Assembly: GCA_043228905.1 (NCBI GenBank)
Contig: JBHGNT010000009.1
Span: 19,344,001 to 19,408,000 of the forward strand
DNA length: 64,000 nucleotides
Direction: 5' to 3'
Source: Azolla caroliniana
Taxonomy: Eukaryota > Polypodiophyta
The translations under genes and the position numbers were made by a program. Within the stretch, counting starts at the first letter, position 1, and every line of letters starts with the position of its first letter. This document shows positions 12,753 to 25,778 of this stretch, in pieces. The notes below the pieces were generated by a model, which saw nothing but the letters and a program-made list of their open reading frames with translations, did not search any database and was not told the origin of the DNA.

Positions 12753-13500
12753 TATACCCACCTATTAGCAACCCAACAATAGCTTTTTCGTGCGAGTAAC
12801 TTGTAAGTAAATCCTTCCTTGGTCGACACATTGTTGAAGTGTAAATATTCATATTCTTTGAATTGTAATACATTATCGAGCAAATAACGAGAATGAAAGG
12901 ATATTTTTTATGTGACAAATTTCTTCACATACCAGAACATACATAGAAGTGAGACATTGTTTATATGCTCTTTAGTCGCAATTTTAATCACATTTGAGTA
13001 AGTTTTGGTTTATAGCAATTCTACATAGACTTTTGTATGAATGTAATATGCAAACTTGATCTAAGTATGACTTTTGAAACAATTCAGAGTGAAAAAGTCG
13101 AGCATACCTTTTTAATATCAAAGAATGAACAACGTATTTCTATGTAGAGTAAACAAGGCTATGGTTGTGTTCACGGTTGCATTGTCAGCATTGTGGAACT
13201 AATATGATTGAGTTCGCACTCATAAGTGTATATGACCTTCTTGTCTCTCAAAGAATTTGATCTCTACTAAGGTGTTAAAATTTTGGTCTCCTTTTTAGAC
13301 AACAACTTATAATGGACAATGATTTGGTTTGGGAGTCTCAAACTAAAAATTGCTAGAAAATTTTGAAATTGAAACCAAACCAAAATCGTGAAACCTTTAA
13401 ATCAAAACAAATTGAAATAAGAACTCATTCAAACCAAACCATTTGAGAAATTCTCCAGCGCATACCAAGTTGGTTCAAGGTGTACAAACCGTTAACCCAT
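12753..13500. other. 3' flank of NPF copy 1, inside the duplicated unit
   Basis: The sequence up to about 13,340 matches 18,246-18,830 behind copy 2 (for example the TTCTACATAGACTTTTGTATGAATG segment, allowing for small gaps), showing that the duplication covers promoter, gene and about 0.6 kb of 3' flank. Confidence 0.7.
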
Positions 13501-13510
13501 TGTTTCTAGG

Positions 13511-14168
13511 CATAGATTGACATATTCGCATCCGTGGGGTTTCCCATTCGAATGCAAACGAATACGAATACGAATGGGCAGTCAAGTATTCGTTTTACCC
13601 CCCCTAAAAAAAGATTTTTTTTTAAAAGCATTCCTAAGATAAAAAAAAAGTAACTTAACAATAATAAATAGGGATAATGAAAGAGGGACTTTGGGGACTT
13701 GACACTATTAAATTTTTATAATAAATGTATAGTCGTTTTATTTTTAATAAATAAATAAAATAAAATAAAGGCTCATTAATTTCTCACTTTTTATTTCCTC
13801 ATAATTTATGGATATTTTTATCTTGACATTAAAAATGGAACTTCAAAATATCTTCAAAGTTCATACTAATCATATTGTATAATAAATATAAAAATATTCG
13901 TTTTAAAAAAATTAATTAATTAAAATAAGTTTTCGTTTTAAAAAAATTAATTAATTAAAATAAGTTTCATAAACTCTCTTGACACTATAATCTATTAATG
14001 AATAATTGTTTTTTTTTGTGAAATACATTTATTTAAATAAATAAATAATTTTTTATATTTATTTTACAAAATGAATGGTTTTTTAATATTCTTGGGGCCA
14101 TTTTGTATTCTCGAATATTGAGAATATTGCGCATGAAGAATATCACGAATATCACGCATGTGTCAATC
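13511..14168. mobile_element. AT-rich non-autonomous element between the NPF copies
   Basis: A 10-bp direct repeat TGTTTCTAGG sits at 13501-13510 and 14169-14178. Inside it are short inverted ends (GATTGACAT at 13515; ATGTCAATC closing the right side). The interior is very AT-rich, with no ORF. The terminal repeat is short and the left end has four extra bases, so the class (Mutator-like by duplication length) is tentative. It explains why the spacer between the NPF copies is longer than the shared flanks. Confidence 0.45.
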
Positions 14169-14496
14169 TGTTTCTAGGTTTGATTTTGGCTCAAAGTGAA
14201 TTATTGGTGATTGTACAAACTTTTCAAAAAGGTTTTTTTAAAAAAGAAAACTAAAACTTAAAAGAAGTGGTAGGGTTCAAATTTTAAAATTTCATAATAA
14301 TTTTACGTATTACATAATTTATAAAGTTAATTTTAATATTTAATCAATATTTCAAAAATGTCTCCCAAAATTTGAAGCCATTAGGCTATTAAGTTGGTGA
14401 AGTCTCAAACTGAACCTAATGGAACCCTTTACTCCTCAAACCAAACCATTAACAAATGGAAGTACCTAGTCTAAAATATTTCAAATGAATGTGGCC

Positions 14497-14735
14497 CCCA
14501 ACGCATCACATCGCATCGTAGTACACCACACAAATGTGTGTAAAAAGACACATATATCTTATCTAGCAAATGAAGCTCGGAAATTCAGATCCAAGCTCCA
14601 ATTGGAAGGAGTGGATATTTCGAATGCATGCAACCCCCAACGAGTCGAATCGCATCGCAATACAACACACAAATGTGTGTAAAAAGACACATATATCTTA
14701 TCTAGCAAACGAAGCTCGGAAATTTGGATCCAAGA
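14497..14735. repeat. Internal duplication in NPF copy 2 promoter (about 138 bp period)
   Basis: The block running from CCCCCAACG(C/A) through AAAAAGACACATATATCTTA and GCTCGGAAATT to GGAGTGG occurs twice (starting about 14498 and 14637). Copy 1 has a single version at 9085-9197. So copy 2 has doubled part of the upstream region. Confidence 0.85.
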
Positions 14736-15057
14736 TTCAATTGGACGGAGTGGCCCACACAAGGATTCAGTTAGCCACCAAAATTGCATATGTATGTATG
14801 ATCTATATATATATATATGTAATAATGCATGCGTGTATGTATGTATGTATGTATGTATATATATGTGGCACCCAAGAGGGAAAAGGAAAGACACATAACT
14901 ACCCCCTACAACCATGTGGGTGGGTATGTATGTATGTATGTATGTAGTTATCAGATTTTCCAAGCCCCCCCAAAACCACACTTTCCCCTATTTGATCCAA
15001 AATCCACCCTTCCCCTGTTCTTAAAACCACCCTGGTTTTTCTCAAAACAACTGTGCA

Positions 15058-18000
15058 ATGAATGATGAAGAGAGCAACATTGCTCCCTTGCTCTCCCATC
15101 CCAACCCCAATGACAACAAAAAGAGCCCTGGAGAGAAAGGAATGTACATGGATTGGTTGGGCCGCCCTGCCGATGATAGAGATGATTTGGGCGGTTGGAA
15201 TCGTGCCTTGTGGAATGCAGGTAAAGAAAGAAACTCCTTGAATTTTCAAAGGTTGTGGTCGGCTGGGTAGTTCGATACCCCCGACCTATCCAAAATCGAC
15301 CAATAAGGTGTGGGTTGGGTTAGTTCGATACACCATTTGGTCGATATTCGATCGATCCGTTGGGTTCAATAGATCGTGAAGTCCGCTAGTGTGGACAATC
15401 GATGTGGCATGCCGTGCGATTTGGTCTTTAGGTCATAGAGGTGCTTAATTCCGAGAAATGCCATGGCCATGGTATGGATATGTAAAAATGTTTGTTGTCG
15501 GGGTCATATTAGAGCATGAGATTGTTCGATCCGATTCACCACGGGAGATGTGGCATGGCATGAAAGTATGCCTGCCTAACATGTGGAAGATGTGGGGAAC
15601 CCCATGACATTGTGTGCTGAATGGCCTGAATAGCTTATCGATAGGATGCCGTATTTTACACGATAAGGGAGCCTGAAAGAGATCTGATATATAAGCATTC
15701 ATTTTTTAGTTTCATGTGTGTGTGTGTGTGTGTGTTTTGGTTTCAGTGGCATTTGGATTCTACTACTCTTCCTTCTTTGGCATTCTTGGCAATCTGGTCA
15801 TCTATCTGGTCCAAGTTTGGGGGGAGACGAGCGCGCACGCCGCGAATTCGGTCACAAATTTGACGGGCACCACGTTCATGTGCTCGTTCTTGGGCGCATT
15901 CGTGAGTGACGCTTACCTCGGCCGCCTCTGGGCCGCCACCATCTTCCAGACCTTGAGCTTGCTGGTAAGCCAAAAACAAATCAATTCAAAACATGGAAAT
16001 TCATCGGCACAAATTTTGTCATGTTATTGTGCATATCATAGTCTAATGGGCATATCTCTGATTTGTTTAACCCTAGGTCTATACATATACACACACATAC
16101 TACTATACCATACCACACCATACTCTGAATTGTTTAACCCTAGGTATATACATATACACACATACTAGTATACCACACCATACCATACTCTGAATTGTTT
16201 AACCCTAGGTATATATACACACATACATACCATGTACCATATCATACCATACCGCTCTAGACCATGTCCTATATATTTGAATGGATGAATCCCTAGCTCA
16301 ATTGTCATCACTAAATGCATCTTGATAGGTTTATACTCACACACACACATACCATACCTCTCTAGACTATGTCCATGCCTTGCCTCTCTAGAGTCTAGAC
16401 CATGTCTTATATATTGGAATGGATGAATCCCTTGCCCAATTCTCACCATTAATGCACAATGATTGTTATTCTCTTAAGACTACATGGGTTTTTTTTTTTT
16501 GGATGATTTTTAAAAGACTACTACCGCGGGCATGGTAGCAGTATGTTGGAACGCGATGGAATCGAGCTCGGGAGCGAAGCTCTTCATAACCATATCTCTC
16601 TATTTGATAGCCGTGGCTTCAGGCTCGGCAATGCCCAATGTGTCGTCGATCGGGGCGGACCAGCTGCGATCAGAGCAGGACAAGGCCAAGTATTTCACGC
16701 TCGTGGCGATGGCGATCTCGGCCGGACAAGTGGTGGGCACCACGGTCGTCACGTACGTGGACAGCGAGATGGGGAGATGGGGGTTAGGGTTTGGGCTTTG
16801 TGCTATGCAGTCGGGGCTAGGGTTGATCCTTTCGCTTGTGGTCTTTTCTGGGTGCCGACAATGGCGGCCAGCGGGGAACCCCTTCATCCGGATCGTCCAA
16901 GTGCTGGTCGTGTCGGTCCGCAAGCGGTCCCTCTCTCTCCGGAGAGACCCCACCCTAAAGCTCCACGAGGTGCCCGGACAAGACAACTTGTCGGCCATTC
17001 CCGGTTGCCGCAAAATCCCGCACACGAACTCCCTTTCGTAAGTTCGCTTTTTAACTTTAAAATGCCCCTTTTTCTTCTCGTTGTTAGGTAGCAACAACAC
17101 CCAAAGAAAGGGTTAATAATGTATTGCCATGAATAAAAGTAGTATTGGTTTTAAATGATTTTTGTTTGTTTGTGTTTGGGTAGTCACCATTCCGGATTCC
17201 TATTGTACTGTACGTTCCTTTTTGTCGTGTTACTCGCACCGATTACTCTTTTCTTATCCTCTACCATTTAGCATCTTCATCTAAATGTTTTTCGAGTGTC
17301 TTTTGGAGAACTCTTTCTTTTCTGTCATGCTTGCTTTTTTGTTGTTTCTCTTTGGCTTTATTAAATCTCCTTTTTCTTGTTTGTGCTTTTATTAGCTTTC
17401 TCGATAAAGCCGCATTGACAACTCCGGAGGAGCCCAAGGAAAAGTTGGACCAATGGAAATTGTGCACGGTGACGCAAGTCGAAGAGCTAAAGTGCCTACT
17501 ACGTGTCATCCCGGTCGGCATCGCGTCCACATGTATGGCCGCCATGGCAGCCCAAATGAACACATTGTTCCAAGTCCAAGCCTTGGAGATGAACATGCAA
17601 GTGACCCAATGGCTCACTATACCAGCAGCTTCGATCCACCTCTTCTCGATAACCGGCTCCATTCTTACTGGTTTCGTGTATAACGTGGGAGGAGCAAGGC
17701 TACTTGGTTGGTTGCTTAATCCGTTGAAAAAAGGCTTTGCTCACCAGGCAACCTCTCTTCAAGTACAAGGCACATCCATCTTTATCGGAATTGTGGTTAT
17801 GGTCATCTCGGCACTTGTCGAGGCGTACCGCCTTCAGGCCATAGAAGAGGGACATACCCTCTCCGTCTTGTGGCTTATCCCACAAACGTTCCTCGTCGGA
17901 GTCTCGACAAACTTTGTCTACGCCGGAAGCATGGACTTCTTTTACACTGAGGTTTCCGATGGAATGAGGACGGTTAGTAGTGCGGTTAGCTTACTTTTCC

Positions 18001-18245
18001 TTGGTGGGGGTTATTATTTGAGTAGCATCTTTGTCACGATTGTGAACGATATTACAACCCGAGATGGGAGTGCGGGATGGATACCCTCGGATTTGAATTT
18101 GGGCCATGTAGACTACTTTTATTGGTTTCTCGCGTCCTTCCTTACTTTAGTCCTTGGACTCTTCCTTGTTTACTCCCATTTTTATATATATAGAGAGCCT
18201 CCCAAGGATCAACTTCTTCAGAGTTCAGATGCTCTCCTCCATTAG
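15058..18245 (+). CDS. NRT1/PTR family (NPF) transporter, tandem copy 2
   Basis: Close tandem duplicate of the gene at 9492. Exons 15058-15220, 15747-15964, 16517-17037 and 17396-18245 have exactly the same lengths (163, 218, 521 and 850 bases) and phases as copy 1 and also give 583 residues. Domain layout is the same: cytosolic start MNDEESNIAPLL, six helices, linker, six helices and a tail ending PPKDQLLQSSDALLH. Differences are scattered substitutions, including FGFYYSSFFGILGN in helix 1, where the ExxE[K/R] motif is also missing, and loss of Cys in the linker (GCRQWRP in place of MCRQCRP). Both copies look intact, which suggests retained function. Intron 2 differs by local repeats. Substrate cannot be told from sequence. 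Confidence 0.9.
16066..16225. repeat. Tandem repeat in intron 2 of NPF copy 2
   Basis: Three degenerate units of about 65 bp share TTGTTTAACCCTAGGTATA followed by CACACATAC and CATACCATAC tracts. Copy 1 lacks this array. Confidence 0.75.
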
Positions 18246-19566
18246 TATACCTATTAGCAAGTGACAATAGCTTTTACGTGCGAGTAACTTGTAAATCTTT
18301 CCTTGGTCAACACATTGTTGAGATGTAAATAATCACATTCTTTGAATTGTAATACATTATTGCAAATAAAGAGAATGAAACGATATTTACTATTTGACAA
18401 ATTTCTTCACATATTAGAAAACACAGAATTGAGATATTGATTATCTTCTCTTTTGTCGCAATGTTAATCACATTGAGCTAGTTTTGGTTTATAGTCAATT
18501 CTACATAGACTTTTGTATGAATGTATGCAAGTATGATTTAACTATGATTTTTTGAACATTGACAACTCGCATTGAAAAAGTCAAGCCTACCTTTTCAATA
18601 TCGAAGAATGAGCAATGTATTTATATGATAGAGTAAACTAGGTTGTCGTTGTGTTAACAGTTGCCCTTTAGGACATCTTGCATTGTCGACATCGTGGAAC
18701 TAATTTGATCCGGTCTGCACTCATAAGTGTACATATATGAGCTTCTCGTCTCTCAATGAATTTGATCTATTGTAAAGTCTCCTTTTTAGACAACAACTTA
18801 TAATCGACAAGGATTTGGTTTGGGAGTCTCAAGTTCAAAATGAGTAGGTGCAAACCTAATTTGAAGGAAAAACTATTTTAATGAACTTCAAGGGTGAAAC
18901 ATAGGTAAAAAGAATTTAGCTCGAGTCATCATACCAAAAAGGCAACAATGCTCACTTAAAATGGAAGCCCAAACACTTCATCTTTTTGGAAAAAAGATCA
19001 CCATATAAAGTATCTCTTATTTGAGCAAAACTTTTATTGATGTAACATGTTGTGTTCTGTCTTTTGTGTTTAGTTTTCGGATAAATAGAGCTTTGTTGTT
19101 GTATTATGTGCTCTTAATTGGCATTAGGTAGTAAGTAAGAAGTAAATGCATAGTTGGAAAAGCGTGAACATTGGTATTGTCTATGGTAGTCTTTGAACTA
19201 ATCTTATGTTTTTGAGCAACTTGTTGAATAATGATGAAGACCGAGAGAGTGAATAGACTCCGAATTGTTAAATTTTTTTGAAACTTCAACCGAAAAGAAC
19301 TGAACCACGAAACCATTTGAACCGAAACTGTCTAACAAATCCAAACCGTAAAAACCATGGTTTGTGGTTTGGTTTCAGTTTTCAAATTAGGTAAACATTT
19401 AAATTTAAAATTTTCATTATTTTAAATATTTTCCTAAAATGTGAGAATTAGGCTTTAAAATGAAAGTTTCTTTTAAAATTTTAAAAAATAAAAAATAAAA
19501 AAACAAAAAAAACCATTAAACCGTTTTAATCGCGGTTTCTAACCATTGAAACCAAACCAAACCAAA
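18246..19566. other. 3' flank of NPF copy 2 and spacer
   Basis: The first 0.6 kb is homologous to the copy 1 flank. From about 19,270 the sequence becomes rich in AACCGAAC/GGTTTGGTTT motifs that lead into the 132-bp array. Confidence 0.5.
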
Positions 19567-20065
19567 CCGTTCACCCCCCAAACCGAACTAAACCATAAAA
19601 AAAACTTGAACTTGAACCGAACCAAATCATTAAGCCATTAAGCCGTGGTTTTGCGATTCGGTTCGGTTCAAATGAAACTGAAACCAACCGAACCGAACCG
19701 TTCACCCCCCAAACCGAATTGAACCATAAAAAAAACTTGAACTTGAACCGAACCAAATCATTAAGCCAGTAAGCCGTGGTTTCGCGATTCGGTTCGGTTC
19801 AAATGGAACTGAAACCAAACCGAATTGAAGCGTTCACCCCCCAAACCGAACTGAACCATAAAAAAAACTTGAACTTGAACCAAACCAAATTATTAAGTCG
19901 TTAAGCTGTGGTTTTGCGGTTCGGTTCAATTCAAATGGAACCTGAAACCAAACCGAACCAAACCGTTCACCCCCCAAAACGAACTGACCCATAATAAAAA
20001 CTTGAACCTGAACCGAACCAAATCGTTAAGCCACGGTTTCACGGTTTGGTTTGGTTCAAATGGAA
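19567..20065. repeat. 132-bp tandem array, about 3.8 copies, ending in a MITE terminus
   Basis: Each unit starts CCGTTCACCCCCCAAACCGA, continues with TAAAAAAAACTTGAACTTGA and ends with a GTTCGGTTCAAATGGAAC-type motif; starts are at 19567, 19698, 19830 (first C replaced by G) and 19963. The array is followed by AACCGTTGCCGATTGTT (20065-20081), the right end of the MITE at 6611-6995. So it is probably a MITE relative whose interior has expanded; I found no matching left end. Confidence 0.8.
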
Positions 20066-20339
20066 CCGTTGCCGATTGTTAGAAGGAGTTAGGAGATGAT
20101 GTGAAATTTCCAACAATCTGGTAGTAGGGGCAAGAGTATTATACTAAAATGACATGTAATAGGTATGTCTTGCAATGCACATTTAGCCTACAATTTCCTA
20201 TAATTCTTAGAAAACAACGAAACCTTGTTGGCATGTAGTGGTTGAGTTTCGTGGTGAGCCAAAAAGATTGTATAATTTGTCTCTCTAAGCAAGAAATGTT
20301 CTTCACAAGTTCCTTTTGATCTCTTTGTAGAAAAATTCC

Positions 20340-20581
20340 AAGCAACAAAAGTCAATTTATTATTTCATTTAAAGAGACTTCTACAACTACATTCATTTAT
20401 TAAGTTGTTGGCATAAGGACAAACCTTAAGGTTCGATTAAAACGATACGAACTAGATATCAAGCAACAAAAGTCAATTTATTATTTCATTGAAAGAGACT
20501 TCTACAACTACATTCATTTATTAAGTTGTTGGTATAAGGACAAACCTTAAGGTTCGATTAAAACGATACTAACTAGATATT
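20340..20581. repeat. Recent 121-bp direct duplication
   Basis: Two nearly identical adjacent copies start AAGCAACAAAAGTCAATTTA at 20340 and 20461, differing at only a few bases. Confidence 0.9.
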
Positions 20582-20882
20582 AGGGTGGGCTAAAAATATC
20601 CCTATTCAATATCCCTTTATTGAACAAAACTGCCATTATTGAACAAAATTATCATTGGTTAGTTGGTTTATGTCAACTTGGTGGAGATAATGACTCTTAC
20701 TTTTAGATGCACAAATCATTTACATGAAAAGATATATAGCTATGACAAGCTTAGATGCCAATATTTGCACATATTGATATAACAAAAGAAATGATAGAAA
20801 TTGTACACTATAATATGGATATTGCTATATATTCTCATTTTATACAAATCCTTTTTCAAACTTTTGTATCTATTACTAGTAC

Positions 20883-22954
20883 ACAATGTTGCCTTTTGAC
20901 GGCCGTTTTGATTGTTTTTGGCAAATATAACCGTATATGCAGGTTAATTTAAAAATGAAACTGTCAATCTTGACGGGCATATATTTTATAAAAACGTAAA
21001 AATGAAGGTTTAAATTTTGTTAATACCGTTAAATTTTGCTAAGGCCAAAACAATTGTACATGTATTAGTAGTTACAAATTACAATTCATAAGCTATAGCA
21101 TATAGTATAGGCTATCGCTACATACCAAGAATTATATGATTTGGGTGTGCTACTAGAGGTGTCTAATATGCCTAAGCAACATGATTATATATCTTATACT
21201 AATAGATATGGAGGATATAAATTTTTGGTTGCCTTTGGGAAATATCTTCTAGAAATTCAAAGCTCAAACCTAATAAATTCCCCATCTACTCTTTGATGCT
21301 AGATGAAAGTACTGACAATGGATTAGAGTTGCACCCCATTGTGTATATTACATACTTGCAATGTGGTGGTTGTGGGCCTAAGGAAATTGAATATATGGTT
21401 TTGTTGAAAATTCCCAATGGTAAAGGTAGAACTATATATGTATGAACATATATTAAACATATTAGGCGATCGATGCCTCAACATGAACAAGTTGATTAGA
21501 TTAACCACTGATGGTGCGTCATCAATTATTGGTAGTGAAATTGGAATAGTAACATTAATGAAAAATGATATCCCAAATTTGGTTGGTGTACATTGTCTTG
21601 CTCATAGAGAAGCATTGGTTATTTTCGATGTATCTAGATATATCCGTGAGCTCATTCTTGTAGAAAAAATTGCAAATAAGGTATATGCATGGGCTAACAA
21701 TAGCACCAAACACATGAAATTTTAGAGCTCTTGGAGCAAATGCAATTGGATGCTCATAGACCCTTACAAATTCATAATATTCGTTGGTTGTCATGTGGTC
21801 AAGTCATGGAAAGACTAGTGAGTATAATGCTTACAATACTTACTATTTGGAAGAAAGAGAACTTAAAAGAGTGGTATAATAAAACTTGTATCTATAGTGT
21901 ACAATTTTGCTTTTGTATGATGGTTGATGTGTTGCATTTGATGAATATTTTGAGCTTCAAACTTCAAAAAGAGAATTTGGATGTAACTTCAATTGGTGCA
22001 GAAATTGATATTACTATTTCTAATTTGTGGAGGTCTTTCTTGAGAAATGACACATTTGCAGATTGAGCAATGTATTTATCCAAATTCTTAAGATGTTCTA
22101 AAGTTGGGTTTTTGGAAATAGAGGATAAAGATGACATTACATATAGACATGAACTAAACTTCAAACAAATTCCCAAGGATAAAGCAAGTCACAATGATAA
22201 GAATCTCAATATTGAAAATCTAAGGGAATGATGCCATTTATAGATGGATCACTTGAAAATTGTATTAAACTATCTCAAAATTATGTGCAAAAGATTATTG
22301 ATGGACTAAATGCAAGGTTCCCTGTTTTAAGCTTAAGCCTCTTCAATGCAACAAAATTATTCAGCCCATGCCATTATGCAGAGGATGATGTGATTAGGGA
22401 TAGTAAAGCAAAGACATGGTTGGGATTTTTGATTTCTCACTTACAACCAAATGTTGATGTCAATGCAAAGGCTTGTGAAATGGAATTCTATAGGTTTGTT
22501 GACACTTTATGTTTAAATTGTGAAGGCTATACTATGCGTGAAGCTTAGCGTATATTTTGCAAAATGAAGGATTGGCAAGATAGTTTCCCTCATTTGATGA
22601 AATTATGGCACACTACTTTGGTTATTCCATCTAGCACGGTTTCGTGTGAGAGAGGGTTCTCTAAGCAAAATCTCATCAAAGAGATGAAAAGAAAACGATT
22701 AAATATAGAACATTTAGACGATTTAATGTGAATCTTATTGAATGGGCCACACATTGAAGAAATACAATGGGATCGTGTATATGAAATTTGGAAAGATGCT
22801 AAGGATAGAAGGGTATAATATATTGTTTAGTACGAATATTCGATGTATTTACTTTTTGAAGGGGCAGTTTTTTTGACAAACCGTCATTTGACAGGCAAAT
22901 TTTTTGGAATACCGTTCTCATGACAAGCAATGTTAGCCATCAAAAGGCAACACT
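20883..22954 (+). mobile_element. hAT-superfamily DNA transposon, 2.07 kb, defective
   Basis: The ends ACAATGTTGCCTTTTGACGG (left) and, on the reverse strand, AGTGTTGCCTTTTGATGG (right) form imperfect terminal inverted repeats. They are flanked by an 8-bp direct repeat ACTAGTAC at 20875-20882 and 22955-22962, the target duplication length typical of hAT elements. The interior encodes a broken hAT transposase. Confidence 0.88.
21120..22818 (+). pseudogene. hAT transposase remnant
   Basis: Fragments in several frames match plant hAT transposases of the ZBED/zinc-finger-862 kind: MLDESTDNGLELHPIVYITY near 21297, IRLTTDGASSIIG then VGVHCLAHREAL (21417-21725), and the C-terminal dimerisation region with VIPSSTVSCERGFSK near 22625. 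Stops and frameshifts separate them (for example in-frame stops before MLDEST and within the hATC region), so it cannot make an active enzyme. It would have catalysed cut-and-paste movement of the enclosing element. Confidence 0.85.
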
Positions 22955-23039
22955 ACTAGTACATACAAAACAAATCATGGTTGTGATCGTTATATAATAT
23001 TAAAATTGTATATCTTTTTTTTTCCATAAAAAATATCCT

Positions 23040-23775
23040 CCATTGGTATTAAAATTAAAGTGGTCACGGGCAATATGTATACAAAATAGTCCATTATTAC
23101 AATGAGCATTGCATATCTTGTTATCTTTTTCTATATCTCTTGAGCTACCACAAGCCGTCAAGATGCCAATGAAGGTGATAATGTCTGGAGAAAGGCCCTC
23201 ATTTTGCAGCTGCTTAAAGGACATAAATCTTCATGAACCTGATTGTGCTTAGTATACCCAACAATGAGGACGTTTCAAGGGACAATATTTCGATCAGGAA
23301 GGCCTTTCAACACTTTCTCTACTTATGCAAGCATCCCACATTTGACATACTTATCCACGAAAGTGGTACCAAATACATTATCCCCCTACATTAACTACGT
23401 AATTCTGTCATGAATTGGCTATCTTGTGTGTGTTGTTTTTATGCTTCTACAAGCCTTCAATGTACAAATGAAGGTGACTGCATCTAGAGAAAGCCTCTCA
23501 CTTTGCATATGTTCAAAATCGTACAACACTTCATAACATTGCCCTTGTCGGCCATATCCTACAAGTAGTGCATTCCAAGAGATGACATTTCAGGTAAGAA
23601 GCACTTTAAGAACTTCTTGTGCCTTAGCAGGCACACCACATTTGGCATACATATTGATTAAAGCAGTCCCCAATAAAATGTCTTTATCATGCAAGACTCT
23701 ACACACAACCTCCTCATGAATTTGTTTGCCTTTATCTAATGCTCTTATGTTGCAACACGCCTTCAAAGTAGAAAG
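23040..23775 (-). pseudogene. PPR (P-L-S class) pseudogene fragment
   Basis: Reading the minus strand gives about two P-L-S repeat sets: KQIHEEVVCRVLHDKD, ALINMYAKCGVPAKAQEV, NVISWNALLVGYGRQGQ, DAVTFICTLKAC, then VDKYVKCGML, a NVLIVGYTKHNQ unit and finally SPDIITFIGILTACGS. In-frame stops occur after KVLLT, after the TTHTR stretch and in GML-stop-VEKVL, and a frameshift precedes the last segment. No introns. It is similar in wording to the PPR gene at the right end of the window but lies on the opposite strand, so it is a decayed relative. Confidence 0.82.
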
Positions 23776-25489
23776 AAGTAAAATTGTATATCATTATCAA
23801 AATGACCATTATTATACTTCTTATAAAGTTTTTTTTTCCTAAAAAATTATTCTTCATTAGTAGAATTTCTGCATAGATGACAAAATGATTAGGCTGAAAA
23901 CATTACAACAGCTCTAGCCATGATGACCTATGAAAACCACAAATAAGGATAGTGAAAGACGAAAAAAAATGACATGAGACATCGTATATGTAGTGAATGT
24001 AGAACGTAGTGGGCCATAATGCTTAGTCCAAAGTTAATTGTCTTAAACTTCTAATTTCCTCATTCTCATTTGGTAAGAACAAACTCTTCAAATGATGAAG
24101 AAAGTTAAAATCACCCTCTATCCAAAGTTAACTCTTCAAAAAGGACACTTAAAAGCAACATCCTCTTCATTCAAACATATTTAGTCAACTCCATCTTTCA
24201 AAGGAGGCAAACCAGTTGAACATGCTTGAGCAAAACTATATGATAGGAGAAAGCTTTGTTCCTTATGTAAATTCTATGAAGAAATTTCCATGCACTTGTT
24301 TTTGCATTGCCTTGATTGCCTACAACTCTCCTTTAAAAGCTGTAAATATATATTGGAATTCTAGAACCATGGTTGCCCTTAAGTAGGCTAAATTTTGATC
24401 TACTATTTTGTGGAAAATAGGTAAATGATATGTTTCTTCTAGAAAGGTCATTTATTTTTCAATTCCCACTATTTCTGATTAGAGCTTGCTGGTACAACCT
24501 AGAAAAATAGCAAGATTAAATCAATTAATCATAAACACTATGTTGAAGCTCATGAAGGTTCAGCATTGACATATGCTATAGTATAGTATTACAAAAAGTA
24601 ACTCTACATAGCTCAATAACAAATCAATGCTAACATGTAATGTCGTGCAAAGTCATTTATTTGCGGAGTGATTATTGGGGGGCTACCATTAGGTTCAACC
24701 TTAAGACAAAGAGGATTGGGATTTGGCATACATTTCTTTTGTACCATTCCATTGGAAGATTGTATACATAAGGTTTATTCAATGCCCTATTGCTCATAAC
24801 ATTTGGAAATCTTTGTAGAGATTTGGCAAGTTTTGACTAGTTTAACTTTTTCTGAAAATTCTCTCCATTAGAAGAAAAAGAAGCCTTTAAAACCCACAAT
24901 CTACATAACCAAGATCCAATGCGTTAAAAGCTCTCCTATAGATCTTAACGATCTACTTGGGTGTTTTACACTTCTTCCTCTTAGGAATATATTTTACTGT
25001 AAGCATGAAAATAAGGAAATAAATAAAAGAATGAGAGAAAGAAAGAGAAAGAAGGGTGTCGATTCACCGGACCACCCCCAAGTGAAAGGATTGCAATAAA
25101 CTCGAACCTTGAATGACGCCCCATACCATCACTATAGGCTTTGAGTCATACTTCGTATTGGCACACCCTTGCCACAAGAGATTGTCCACCACAAGGTCAC
25201 ACTCTTGGCATAGTCGAATGATCCCCCAATGAGATTAGGTAGGCCTCATATTGATAACTAAACCCAGGCCCCCTAGCAAGTTCACACTTGACCCTTAAGA
25301 GTTGTCTCAATCTTTATATTCTCCATTAACCCGCACTCTCTTATCCTCTCGTATAGAAAATTGTGGTCAAAACTACATGTGATAACTTAATATGGTTATA
25401 CTTGTAAGACTTCCCCTTTCTTGATGATTAGAATTTTCTTTGTTCTTATATAGATGTATAAGTTGTTCACCCTTAGTAAGCATAGTTGT
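23776..25489. other. Intergenic, no gene seen
   Basis: AT-rich sequence with no ORF of note. A more GC-balanced block at about 25,050-25,320 has no family resemblance that I can name. Confidence 0.4.
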
Positions 25490-25778
25490 TAAAAATCGCG
25501 TATTCTACATCTAGAGGACGTTTTAGAATACTCTAAAGTATTCTACACGTATTCTACATTTAAGAACTGCCGATTTTTAAAAGTTGACGTACTCTTCATA
25601 TTCTAAAATTTTGACGTACATTCTATGTATTTAACAAAAAATTTTAATTTTTAATTTTTTTTTGAAATTATTTTAAGAAGTATTTAACATATTTTACAAG
25701 TATTCTACACGCATTCTAAATATTCTACACATGTTCTAAGTATTTAACATATTTTATCTATAAAAAACGTATTTTAAG

